From Bacteroides timonensis (GTDB lineage Bacteria; Bacteroidota; Bacteroidia; Bacteroidales; Bacteroidaceae): a DNA stretch of 39,296 bases. The stretch spans positions 1 to 39,296 of the forward strand of contig NZ_CBVI010000144.1 of assembly GCF_000513195.1 (NCBI RefSeq). Reading direction: 5' to 3'. Position numbers and translations under genes: made by a program. Below, in pieces: positions 24,766 through 33,109 of the stretch (within the stretch, counting starts at the first letter, position 1; the number at the start of each line of letters is the position of its first letter). The notes beneath the pieces were generated by a model. The model was given only the letters and a program-made list of their open reading frames with translations, searched no databases and was not told the origin of the DNA.

Positions 24766-27351
24766 ATGAAAAAGACACTATCTATATTCTTCCTTTTATC
24801 TATATGCTTGAACTCAATAGCCCAGCTTCCTGAATATGGCCTGCATATCCAGTCCTACCCACTTCAGAACTCCGAGTTCACCAGTATGGCATTAGAAGAT
24901 GGAAAGCCCATAGATACCAAAGGAGAAAAAGTCACCCTGAACTTTAACCTTTGGATCAGACCGGATAATGTATTCGGAACCGTGTTCCGAATTATTACAA
25001 ACGACAATAAAAATATAGATTTAATGTACAGCGTGGGTGAGAATGACAGGCGTTTCCCCATTCTGGTCACCGGAGATGCCGTACATCCCATCCAGAAAGA
25101 AGCAAGACGTGAAACCTGGGTTTCAGTCAGCCTGACTTTTGACCCCAAAGACGGGAATATAACAGTACTTTACGACAGCACACAAATTAATGTCAACTAT
25201 CCGGCATTAATGGGTGCACAAGGAATACGCATTGCTTTCGGTTATTGTCCTTTCGATGATTTCGTGTTAGATGATGTAGCTTCCGTTAACCTGAAAGATA
25301 TCAGTCTGAAACGCGGGAACCAGGAAATCCGTCTATGGAAAATGGCACGTCATAATGGAGACATTTGTTATGATGAAACATCTCATAAGCCCGCTTCCGG
25401 CAAGAATACACAGTGGATTATCGACCAATACATTACCTGGAAGAAAATCTATTCACAACATTTTGCCACCTCTCCTTCCATTGCGTTCGATCCTACTGTC
25501 GCCACGTTCTATATAGCCAACGACAATAAGAAACTATATGTTTTTCACGCAGATGAAAAAGTAACAGATTCCATACGGGTGAAAGGTGGAAAATTCGTAG
25601 CAAACTATCCGAACCAGCTTATCTACATCCCCCAACGCCATCAGTTGCTATCCTACAATCTGAATGAAAATCTTTATTCGGCATTCGATTCTAATGCCCA
25701 GAGTTGGAAAGGGACGCAGGCTCCCGTCGCGGAACATGACTATTGGAACAATACGCTCGTCTACAATCCCTCCAACTCCTCACTAATCAGCTTTGGCGGA
25801 TATGGACATTATCACTATAACAATAGACTACTAATCAGTTACCCGTATGAAAACACACCGCAACGGCATATCAATCTGACTAATATCCATCCCCGGTATT
25901 CCTCCAGTTCCGCTCTTGTGGACAGTACACTTTATATCTTCGGCGGTCGTGGTTGTCCGTCTGGACGCCAGGAATTATCTCCCCGGAATTATTATGATCT
26001 TTATTCGGTCAACTTACTCACCCAACAGGTCAACAAGCTATGGGAAGCCCCTCAAAATCCGGATAATGGAGACTTCCAACCTGGCGAGAATATGATTTAT
26101 GACTCGGAAAAAGACTGTTTCTATTTCTTCTGTACACAATTAGGTGGTATCCTGATGAGAATCGATACAAAAACGCCACACTTCGAGCCCATGTCATTGC
26201 CCATGGGGCTGAAATTCCCTGGACAATATCTATACAGTAATCTATATTATTCCCCAAAACAGAAGAAACTATACCTGGCTGTACATCAGGCCGAAGTCAG
26301 TGGAAAAGCAGATATAGACATCTATGAACTGAATTTTCCTCCTATTCCCGTTTCATCATTCAAACAGTCCGAAGTGTCTGAAGCCCAGACTGCCGGTAGC
26401 AATAATCTCTATGTTTGGCTATGCATTATCGGAGGTTTGCTTGTTATCGGGATAGGAACCCTTTATTACAGAAAGAAGCATACCATACTCGCCCGGAATG
26501 AGGAAAGTAAATCTCAGAAGACAAATTTGACCGGCAAGGCTCCCAATACTCTCCAGGGACAAGAGAAGCCGGAAATCAAGATTGATATGCCTATCAACAT
26601 GTCCGTCCCCACATTTCATAACTATGACTTCTCCAGGAAATGCATTTGTTTTTTTGGTGGCTTCCGTGTCATTGACAAGGAAGGAAATGATATTACATTT
26701 TCCTTTACCCCTACCCTCAAATACTTATTGATATTATTGATTCTTTATACGGGAAAAGACTCCAAAGGTATCATTGGAAACAAGTTGATTCAACTGTTGT
26801 GGTATGATAAAACGGAAGAATCCGCTAAAAACAACCGTAATGTATATATGAGTAAGCTTCGCAGTCTGCTGGACAAAGTGGGTGACATCAAGATTTTGAA
26901 TCAGAATGGCTTCTGGAGCATACAATTCGAGAATGGCACCATTTGCGACTACCTGGAGGCTCTCCATTTATACAACAAGAACAATAGTCAGGATCTGGAA
27001 AAGTTATTGGAGCTGTTATTGCGCGGTATGATGCTTCCTAACATTGAGACTGATTGGATCGATACATTCAAGAATGATTTCTCCAATGACACCATCGACT
27101 TGTTATGCCGATTATTAAAGCAGGAGGATCTTTCGGACACGCTGAAATTGCAGATAGCGGACACCCTATTCCAGCATGACTACATCAATGAGGAAGCCCT
27201 CTGCATAAAGTGCCGCATTCTTTGCCAACAGGGAAAGAAAGGACTTGCTAAAACCGTTTACGATGCTTTCTGTAAAGAATATGCAGCTTCATTGGGAACT
27301 ACATACAAATATTCCCTAATGGAAATCATTGATGAACAGAACAAGAACTAA
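24766..27351 (+). CDS. Membrane-spanning SARP-like transcription regulator with LamG-like and Kelch-like sensor
   Basis: 861-residue candidate regulator of the PUL. A signal peptide (about 1-20, ICLNSIAQ) is followed by a LamG/concanavalin-like domain (about 50-192; FNLWIRPDNVFGTVFRI, ETWVSVSLTFDP) and a Kelch-like beta-propeller (about 235-530; SLISFGGYGHYHYNNR, STLYIFGGRG). One membrane helix lies at about 548-567 (WLCIIGGLLVIGIGTLYY), then RKKH. The cytoplasmic part (about 620-855) looks like a SARP regulator: a winged helix with LIQLLWYDKTEESAKNN then RNVYMSKLRSLLDKVG, the typical LW-x-A-x-N-x-LR pattern, followed by a helical BTAD-like region. It would bind glycan in the periplasm and DNA in the cytoplasm in one chain. 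It has no kinase, receiver or AraC domain. It is divergent from the GH3 operon and overlaps the end of the GH71/99-like gene by 4 bp. Confidence 0.8.
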   Translation: MKKTLSIFFLLSICLNSIAQLPEYGLHIQSYPLQNSEFTSMALEDGKPIDTKGEKVTLNFNLWIRPDNVFGTVFRIITNDNKNIDLMYSVGENDRRFPILVTGDAVHPIQKEARRETWVSVSLTFDPKDGNITVLYDSTQINVNYPALMGAQGIRIAFGYCPFDDFVLDDVASVNLKDISLKRGNQEIRLWKMARHNGDICYDETSHKPASGKNTQWIIDQYITWKKIYSQHFATSPSIAFDPTVATFYIANDNKKLYVFHADEKVTDSIRVKGGKFVANYPNQLIYIPQRHQLLSYNLNENLYSAFDSNAQSWKGTQAPVAEHDYWNNTLVYNPSNSSLISFGGYGHYHYNNRLLISYPYENTPQRHINLTNIHPRYSSSSALVDSTLYIFGGRGCPSGRQELSPRNYYDLYSVNLLTQQVNKLWEAPQNPDNGDFQPGENMIYDSEKDCFYFFCTQLGGILMRIDTKTPHFEPMSLPMGLKFPGQYLYSNLYYSPKQKKLYLAVHQAEVSGKADIDIYELNFPPIPVSSFKQSEVSEAQTAGSNNLYVWLCIIGGLLVIGIGTLYYRKKHTILARNEESKSQKTNLTGKAPNTLQGQEKPEIKIDMPINMSVPTFHNYDFSRKCICFFGGFRVIDKEGNDITFSFTPTLKYLLILLILYTGKDSKGIIGNKLIQLLWYDKTEESAKNNRNVYMSKLRSLLDKVGDIKILNQNGFWSIQFENGTICDYLEALHLYNKNNSQDLEKLLELLLRGMMLPNIETDWIDTFKNDFSNDTIDLLCRLLKQEDLSDTLKLQIADTLFQHDYINEEALCIKCRILCQQGKKGLAKTVYDAFCKEYAASLGTTYKYSLMEIIDEQNKN

Positions 27352-28580
27352 CGTACCGGTTGCTTCATCTCCAACGGTATTTCCTTACGCAACATTTTAC
27401 CGGCCTGACCCACCAGCCACAAATAATGATCACCACCAATGCCTTCCTCAATGGGTACAAATGTACTGGCACCTACGGGAACCTTTTTAGCACATTTAAA
27501 GATAGCCGTACCTTCATCTATCTCATCAAACATAGCTACATAAAGCATTTCCGCACCTTCCTTCAGAGCTCCGGACAACTGCTTCCAAAGGAACGAACCT
27601 TTGTTACGCGGTATCTGCACACTGTTTTCGTGCCCCTTCATATTACGCCAGGAGAATCCCGGAAAAGCCAAAGGTGCATAATCCACTTTATTCTTTTTCG
27701 CCCACTCGATGTCACCTTTAATCAGTTTCTGATAACGGGGATACGAGTCTTCATTATACCGTCCAACAAACCAGGGCATCACAACATCACACCGTTTTAT
27801 CAACTCATGCAGACGAGGGTCCGATTCGGTATCCCCACTCAATTCGCGCCAGTGCGTAGGCACTCCCAGCATCACACTAAAGCCCTGTGCCTTCAAACCA
27901 TTGATAATCTTTTCGGCTTCATCCAGACCGTAACGGCGGTGATCATTGAAACCTACTCCCCAGACCGTAACCAGCGGTTTTCCATTATGATACAGATAAG
28001 AGGGATTCTTGGCATGATCTTTCAGAGAATGACGTTTAGCCACATCGGCAATATCTTTCAGCAAAACATCCTCATCACTGGGACGCATACCACTTAAATC
28101 ATACATGACACAAATGGCACGCTCGTATTTATTGGCTGCTTTCATGGCAGAGTTCAAAACAGTATTGAAATGCTTCAAACCACTCTCACCACGGATTTCC
28201 CCGACAAAACGCTGCATAAACACACCATCCAATCCATATTCTTTCATCCATCTGAAATGAGTATCTACCGTAGACTCATCGTGCGAAGAGAAAGTATAGG
28301 CGGGCGTTCCGTCTGCAAACTTGAACTCCGTCTTATACAGTTTTTTATACTCCGATACTTCCGGCCAGAAGTCAATCGTACAAGAACCGGGGCGAAAGCC
28401 ATCGTGTCCGGTATAGTGATACCACCCCCGATTGGCGCCATCATCAGGGGCATTAAACCACCCCTGATAACCGGCCATCACCAATCCTTTGTACGAATTG
28501 TACTGTTTACCGGCAGCCTGCGCCGTAATACCTATTGAAAACAACAAGCATACAATAAACCAATTTAGTCTTTTTACCAT
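27348..28580 (-). CDS. GH71/99-like glycosidase, periplasmic
   Basis: 410-residue relative of the surface lipoprotein at 7603-9165. It shares YKGLVMAGYQGWF, GLDGVFMQRFVGE, LVTVWGVGFND and ends with the same WLVGQAGKMLRKEIP block. Glu353 and Glu356 in MFDEIDEGTAI correspond to the ExxE catalytic pair of GH99 enzymes (my alignment). It has a plain Sec signal peptide (TAQA-AG) and no lipobox or linker, so it should be periplasmic. It lies 35 bp after GH95 in the same unit. Its TAG stop overlaps the TAA stop of the convergent regulator gene within 4 bp, leaving no room for a separate terminator. It probably trims imported oligosaccharides while the lipoprotein acts outside. The linkage cleaved is unknown. 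Confidence 0.75.
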   Translation of the reverse strand: MVKRLNWFIVCLLFSIGITAQAAGKQYNSYKGLVMAGYQGWFNAPDDGANRGWYHYTGHDGFRPGSCTIDFWPEVSEYKKLYKTEFKFADGTPAYTFSSHDESTVDTHFRWMKEYGLDGVFMQRFVGEIRGESGLKHFNTVLNSAMKAANKYERAICVMYDLSGMRPSDEDVLLKDIADVAKRHSLKDHAKNPSYLYHNGKPLVTVWGVGFNDHRRYGLDEAEKIINGLKAQGFSVMLGVPTHWRELSGDTESDPRLHELIKRCDVVMPWFVGRYNEDSYPRYQKLIKGDIEWAKKNKVDYAPLAFPGFSWRNMKGHENSVQIPRNKGSFLWKQLSGALKEGAEMLYVAMFDEIDEGTAIFKCAKKVPVGASTFVPIEEGIGGDHYLWLVGQAGKMLRKEIPLEMKQPVR

Positions 28581-28615
28581 AACCTATTTCTATTTCTTAT
28601 TCGTAATATCGATTG

Positions 28616-31045
28616 TCAGAATGCTCTGTGCAATGTGTACTTTTCTCCCGGTTGTGTCTGTATATCATACTCATAAATCTTATACAAGAGAGGATATTGC
28701 GCCCTTAATCCGGCAGCGACCAGCGGTTCCTTAATATCTCCGCGCTTCATCAACGGATTCGGATTATCACCTTTCGCTTCCTTAAGACCTACACCTTCCA
28801 ACGGCACATACGAACGTATACGCAGATTGCCGCCAATGCGTGAGGTTACGGTAGCCGTAGTCAATTCACCGCCATCCCAGTCTATGTCCACTTCAAAAGC
28901 ACCGCGGGCTACCAGACCTTTTACACTACCCTTGTTCCAATCCTGAGGCAAGGCGGGCAATAAATGTAAAGCCTCATCATGACTTTGAAGTAACATCTCA
29001 GCTACACCGGCTGTGAAACCGAAGTTTCCATCAATCTGGAAAGGCGGATGCGCGTCAAACATATTCGGATAAGTACGTCCGTCAGGATTATCCTTTTCCA
29101 CCAGCTTCAACATATTCTTGATAATCTTATAAGCATGATCACCGTCGAGCAGACGTGCCCACAGATTGATTTTCCAACCGATTGACCACCCTGTAGCCAT
29201 GTCACCCCGATAGAGAAGTGAGCGTTTAGCTGCCTGGAAAAGCTGCGGATGCGCATAAGGGGAAATCTGATTACTGGGATAAAGCCCGTACAAATGGGAA
29301 ACATGACGATGGTCATTATTCGGATCATCCACATCCGCCAGCCACTCCTGCAGCTGATTATACTTACCTATCTGCATAGGCGGCAAACGCTTAATCATAC
29401 TTTGCAGACTGTCCCGATAGGAGGTATTAGCTGGATACAGCAGTTGGGTAGCCGACAGTACGGAAGTCAACGCATCCAGCACGATCTGAGTGTCCATCGT
29501 ACATCCGGCAGTAATCATTGTACCGGTTCCCGGAGGGCCCTGTTCGGGAGACATAGAAGGAGCACAGACCATCCAGCCATATTTAGGATGTTCCACCAGG
29601 AAATCGAGGAAGAAATCAGCCGCCCCCTTCAAAGCCGGATAAGCAGTTTTCAGGAATGCCTGATCGCCTGTATAAAGATAATGTTGCCACAGATGTTGGC
29701 TCAGCCAAGCGCCACCCAACGGCCAGACATACGAAGCACCATCCACAGGTCCGGCCATACGCCACAGATCCGTGTTATGATGTACAGTCCACCCACGGCA
29801 GTCGTACAAGGTGCGTGCTGTGCCTTGTGCCGACTCTGACAATTCTTTCACCATCTGGAACATCGGTTCATGCATTTCCGGGAGATTTGTCACTTCTGCC
29901 GGCCAGTAGTTCATCTCCGTATTGATATTGATGGTGTACTTTCCATCCCACGGAGCCAATAGTTCATGATTCCAGATGCCTTGCAGTCCGGCAGGCTGTC
30001 CGCCGGGTTGCGAAGAGGATATAAGTAGGTAACGCCCGAACTGGAACATCAACGCCACCAAGCCCAAATCTTTCCTTTCATTGAAATGCTTGATACGGTA
30101 AGATGTTTCTTCCTGACTGGAGGGGCCGATATTCAGAGAGACACGTCCGAAAAGCTTTTGATAGGCTCCTTCATGAGCAGTAAGCGCCTGGGCATAAGGG
30201 CGCTTCATGGCTTTTGCCAGAAACTCCGTTGCCCGACGGGTTTCATTGGCACTTACATCTTTATAATTGACAAAGTTGGTTGCAGCCGTCACATAAATCA
30301 CAGCAGCATCTGCGCCTTTCACTTCAATGCAATCATTGGTGACATTGACTTTACCCTTCTCCGCCTTTATCTGTGTGCGGGTTTCAAAACGAATAGCTCC
30401 AGGAATGCCTTCGTGCGCCGAACCATGTCCGGACAACAGGAGGCTCTTGCCATTCTTCTTTATCTCGTACTCTTTATACGGGGTACTATATCTGGTTGTA
30501 AAATTGACTGCACCGGGTTTATCCGCCTCGATACGGATGATCAAAGCATTATCTACCAAAGAAGTGAATATGGTACGGGTATAATTCACTTCGCCTATCT
30601 TATACCGCACGGATGCGACCGCCCGTTCCAAATCTAAATCCCTGCGATAATTGGAGTAATCGACATGTCCATCAAATTCCAGCATCAAACTGCCAATCGT
30701 CTGGAAAGGCATGCCATGCTGCCCGGTAAAGAAGTTATCAGCCATAACCTTTTCGGCTTCTTTCTCATGTCCGGCAAAAATAAGTTCCCTGACCTTGGGC
30801 AATACACCGAATGCCTTCGGACTATCGTTGCGATGAGGGCCACCGCCCCAGACAGTCTCCTCATTCAACTGTATCTGTTCGTTAACTACTCCGCCATAGA
30901 CCATGGCGCCCAAACGTGAATTACCCAAAGGTAATGCTTCGGTCCATACTTTGGCAGGTTGCTGATACCAGAGTTTTAAGTCATCAGCTTTAGCCATCAA
31001 GCAGCAAGCACAGACAATGCACAGACCTATCAAACGGTTTTTCAT
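28616..31045 (-). CDS. GH95 family alpha-L-fucosidase or alpha-L-galactosidase
   Basis: Inverting exo-enzyme of family GH95 that removes terminal alpha-L-fucose or alpha-L-galactose. It has 809 residues, the usual length for a single-domain GH95, with a signal peptide cut near MAKA-DD, so periplasmic. Family features are WTEALPLGNSRLGAMVYGG near the N-terminus, QLNEETVWGGGPHRN, INTEMNYWPAE, Asn424 in VHHNTDLWR, Glu567 in QLQEWLAD (candidate acid) and FQIDGNFGFTAG. Asn424 and Glu567 are 143 residues apart, as I recall for the AfcA catalytic pair. It is first in the unit with the periplasmic GH71/99-like gene, 30 bases from the conserved promoter. Fucose and L-galactose specificity cannot be told apart by eye. 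Confidence 0.94.
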   Translation of the reverse strand: MKNRLIGLCIVCACCLMAKADDLKLWYQQPAKVWTEALPLGNSRLGAMVYGGVVNEQIQLNEETVWGGGPHRNDSPKAFGVLPKVRELIFAGHEKEAEKVMADNFFTGQHGMPFQTIGSLMLEFDGHVDYSNYRRDLDLERAVASVRYKIGEVNYTRTIFTSLVDNALIIRIEADKPGAVNFTTRYSTPYKEYEIKKNGKSLLLSGHGSAHEGIPGAIRFETRTQIKAEKGKVNVTNDCIEVKGADAAVIYVTAATNFVNYKDVSANETRRATEFLAKAMKRPYAQALTAHEGAYQKLFGRVSLNIGPSSQEETSYRIKHFNERKDLGLVALMFQFGRYLLISSSQPGGQPAGLQGIWNHELLAPWDGKYTININTEMNYWPAEVTNLPEMHEPMFQMVKELSESAQGTARTLYDCRGWTVHHNTDLWRMAGPVDGASYVWPLGGAWLSQHLWQHYLYTGDQAFLKTAYPALKGAADFFLDFLVEHPKYGWMVCAPSMSPEQGPPGTGTMITAGCTMDTQIVLDALTSVLSATQLLYPANTSYRDSLQSMIKRLPPMQIGKYNQLQEWLADVDDPNNDHRHVSHLYGLYPSNQISPYAHPQLFQAAKRSLLYRGDMATGWSIGWKINLWARLLDGDHAYKIIKNMLKLVEKDNPDGRTYPNMFDAHPPFQIDGNFGFTAGVAEMLLQSHDEALHLLPALPQDWNKGSVKGLVARGAFEVDIDWDGGELTTATVTSRIGGNLRIRSYVPLEGVGLKEAKGDNPNPLMKRGDIKEPLVAAGLRAQYPLLYKIYEYDIQTQPGEKYTLHRAF

Positions 31046-31074
31046 GATTCTTTAAGTTTATGTTTTCCGAAATG

Positions 31075-31142
31075 CAAAGAAAAGTGCGACCCATTAATAA
31101 TATCAATGAAAAAACATTAATATCGACTTAAAATAGAATTAA
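31075..31142 (-). promoter_or_regulatory. GH95 operon promoter with TTAA boxes
   Basis: Minus-strand TTTCTTTG (31082-31075) is a weak -7 that keeps the TTTG. TTAA boxes start at 31094, 31117, 31128 and 31139 (offsets +19, +42, +53 and +64), identical to the GH3 promoter layout; a further TTAA at 31149 is off the grid by 1 bp. The start codon is 30 bases downstream. A weak -7 with phased upstream repeats suggests dependence on an activator. Confidence 0.6.
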
Positions 31143-31246
31143 TAAGGATTAATGTCGAAAATAATTCATTTTTGTCGGGTTATGAACAAAACGATAATCC
31201 GATATGATAAGCGCCTCTAATATAAATAATAAATATTTATAAAACA

Positions 31247-31355
31247 AAACATTTTCGAGATCAGTCGCATACTTAGGGGGTCTCAGTATGATACTTAGGA
31301 TACCTTAGTATCATATTGAGGTACCCTAAGTATGATACTGAGATAGTCTGATTAC
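31247..31355. repeat. Array of 22-bp-period ATACTTAGG palindromes
   Basis: Three clear 21-bp units start at 31269, 31291 and 31313, exactly 22 bp apart. The best, at 31291-31311, is a near-perfect palindrome, ATACTTAGG-N3-CCTTAGTAT. Degenerate units flank them at 31247 and 31335. It lies between the divergent GH95 and proA genes, close to the GH95 promoter, at the right border of the PUL. The period matches the arrays at 1-88 and 4001-4180 but the core sequence differs. Confidence 0.8.
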
Positions 31356-31578
31356 AACACGCTTGATAATCAAGTATTTACAAAACTAATCTTTGGTGGT
31401 TATAAATTAGAACAAATAAACTATTGAAATAATGAATTAATTCGTTTCTATAGGAAAATGAGCAAATATCCGAAAAAGGATTGAAATTTTGAAAATCACT
31501 TTGCTTTTGATAATATAATACTACAATAAGACACTGCTCCGCCTACCCTTAAACCTCCCCAAAACCTGTGTTAGGGAA

Positions 31579-31622
31579 AGTCGTTACCTTTGCCACCCTC
31601 AGTCGTTACCTTTCCACACCCC
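31579..31622. repeat. Two direct 22-bp repeats upstream of proA
   Basis: AGTCGTTACCTTT occurs at 31579 and again at 31601, as two adjacent 22-bp units with divergent ends. The next bases (31613-31648) are C/G-rich and can form a small hairpin around CCCCCTCTCTGGGGGGG. The rest of the gap from 31356 to 31837 is A/T-rich and, apart from the palindrome and promoter listed, shows no gene. Confidence 0.55.
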
Positions 31623-31718
31623 CTCTCTGGGGGGGTGCTGTAGAGGCGATTTTAATGATGATACTCTGTTTACGGCTAAGGAATGAGAAGTGGTAAAAAA
31701 AACAGGATGTATGGAAAC

Positions 31719-31734
31719 GAATGACCTGTCATTC
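31719..31734. promoter_or_regulatory. Perfect palindrome upstream of proA, possible operator
   Basis: GAATGACCTGTCATTC is a perfect 7+2+7 dyad about 66 bp upstream of the proA -7 element. Such a site could bind a dimeric regulator of the proline/arginine genes. No regulator gene lies nearby, so this is only a candidate. Confidence 0.3.
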
Positions 31735-31799
31735 ATTATTATTAATATCGGAAATTGTTCATTTCTGATGGATAAAGCAGGCATTCCCGATATAATTAT

Positions 31800-31807
31800 T
31801 ACATTTG
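31800..31807 (+). promoter_or_regulatory. proA -7 promoter element
   Basis: TACATTTG is a perfect match to the Bacteroides -7 consensus, 30 bases before the proA ATG. I do not find a convincing -33 TTTG at the usual spacing. AAGGA at 31833-31837 can serve as ribosome binding site. Confidence 0.5.
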
Positions 31808-31837
31808 CAGGGTAATCGATAAAAGAAGTATAAGGAA

Positions 31838-33085
31838 ATGGACTTAAACAAAGTATTTGCCACCGTGCAGGAAGCCAGCCGGGAATTGTTATCACTGAGC
31901 GATAAAGAAATCAATCAGATACTATCGGCTGTAGCGGACGCTGCCCTGGCAAAATCGGACTTCATCCTCGCTGAGAACAAGAAGGACCTGGAAAGAATGG
32001 ATCCGAAAGATCCGAAATACGACCGGCTGAAACTGACCGTAGAACGCCTGCAAGGCATCGCTGCCGATACACGCAATGTAGCAACCCTTCCCTCACCAGT
32101 GGGACGCACGCTGAAAGAGCACACACATCCCCAGGGAATGAGGCTCAGAAAGGTAAGTGTCCCGTTTGGCGTCATCGGCATTGTATACGAAGCACGCCCC
32201 AACGTGAGTTTCGACGTATTCTCCCTCTGCCTGAAAAGCGGAAATGCCTGCATACTGAAAGGCGGTAGTGATGCCGACTCCTCCAACCGAGCCATTATCA
32301 ACGTGATACACGAAGTACTGGAACATTTCAACATCAACCCGCACATCGTAGAATTACTGCCCGCCGACCGGGAAGCTACAGCCGAGTTGCTGAATGCCCG
32401 GGGGTATGTAGACTTACTTATTCCGCGTGGCAGCAGTAGCCTCATCAACTTTGTACGTCAAAATGCCACCATACCCGTCATTGAAACAGGCGCAGGTATC
32501 TGCCATACTTTCTTCGACCGCTACGGTGATGTAGAGAAAGGTGCAGCTATCATCAACAATGCCAAAACGCGCCGCGTCAGCGTATGCAATGCTCTGGACT
32601 GTCTGTTGATTGACGGTGACCGCCTCAACGATCTGCCGGCACTTTGCGCACCGTTGCAAAAAAGCTATGTGATAATCTATGCGGATATGTACGCATACAA
32701 CGCACTGAAGGGAAGCTATCCTGCGGAGCTACTGAAGGAGGCTACGGAGGAAGACTTCGGTACGGAATTTCTGGACTACAAGATGTCCATTAAAACCGTT
32801 CAGTCCATTCGTGAAGCCATAGCACATATTCAGAAATACGGTTCCAAACACAGCGAATGTATTGTAACCGAAGATAAGGCCCGTGCCGAGTGGTTCTGTC
32901 GTGATGTGGACGCCGCCTGCGTATACGTCAACGTACCGACTTCCTTTACAGACGGAGCGCAGTTCGGTCTGGGTGCCGAAATCGGTATCAGCACGCAGAA
33001 GCTGCATGCCCGCGGTCCCATGGCTCTGGAAGAACTGACCACGTACAAGTGGATTGTCGAAGGAGAAGGACAGGTAAGGAAGTGA
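31838..33085 (+). CDS. proA: Glutamate-5-semialdehyde dehydrogenase (gamma-glutamyl phosphate reductase)
   Basis: Second enzyme of proline synthesis: NADPH-dependent reduction of glutamyl-5-phosphate to glutamate-5-semialdehyde in the cytoplasm. The 415 residues match the usual 415-420. The catalytic cysteine is Cys250 in VSVCNALDCLLI. Other family segments are VPFGVIGIVYEARPNVSFD, LKGGSDADSSN, LIPRGSSSLINFV and VPTSFTDGAQFGLGAEIGIS. A good Shine-Dalgarno-like AAGGA precedes the ATG. argF' follows after 24 bp on the same strand, so proline and arginine synthesis genes are linked here, as in other Bacteroides. proB is not in the window. Confidence 0.96.
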   Translation: MDLNKVFATVQEASRELLSLSDKEINQILSAVADAALAKSDFILAENKKDLERMDPKDPKYDRLKLTVERLQGIAADTRNVATLPSPVGRTLKEHTHPQGMRLRKVSVPFGVIGIVYEARPNVSFDVFSLCLKSGNACILKGGSDADSSNRAIINVIHEVLEHFNINPHIVELLPADREATAELLNARGYVDLLIPRGSSSLINFVRQNATIPVIETGAGICHTFFDRYGDVEKGAAIINNAKTRRVSVCNALDCLLIDGDRLNDLPALCAPLQKSYVIIYADMYAYNALKGSYPAELLKEATEEDFGTEFLDYKMSIKTVQSIREAIAHIQKYGSKHSECIVTEDKARAEWFCRDVDAACVYVNVPTSFTDGAQFGLGAEIGISTQKLHARGPMALEELTTYKWIVEGEGQVRK

Positions 33086-33109
33086 AATTATAAATCATAA
33101 ATATATATC

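Noticed and set aside
24766..27351. Hybrid two-component (HTCS) regulator
   Set aside because: No histidine kinase, receiver or AraC helix-turn-helix motifs are present after the membrane helix; the C-terminal part instead has the LW/LR pattern of SARP winged helices.
31356..31837. Possible hidden gene or tRNA between GH95 and proA
   Set aside because: Frames are broken by many stops, no cloverleaf or CCA-type end was seen, and the only minus-strand ORF there (31599-31895) runs into proA antisense.
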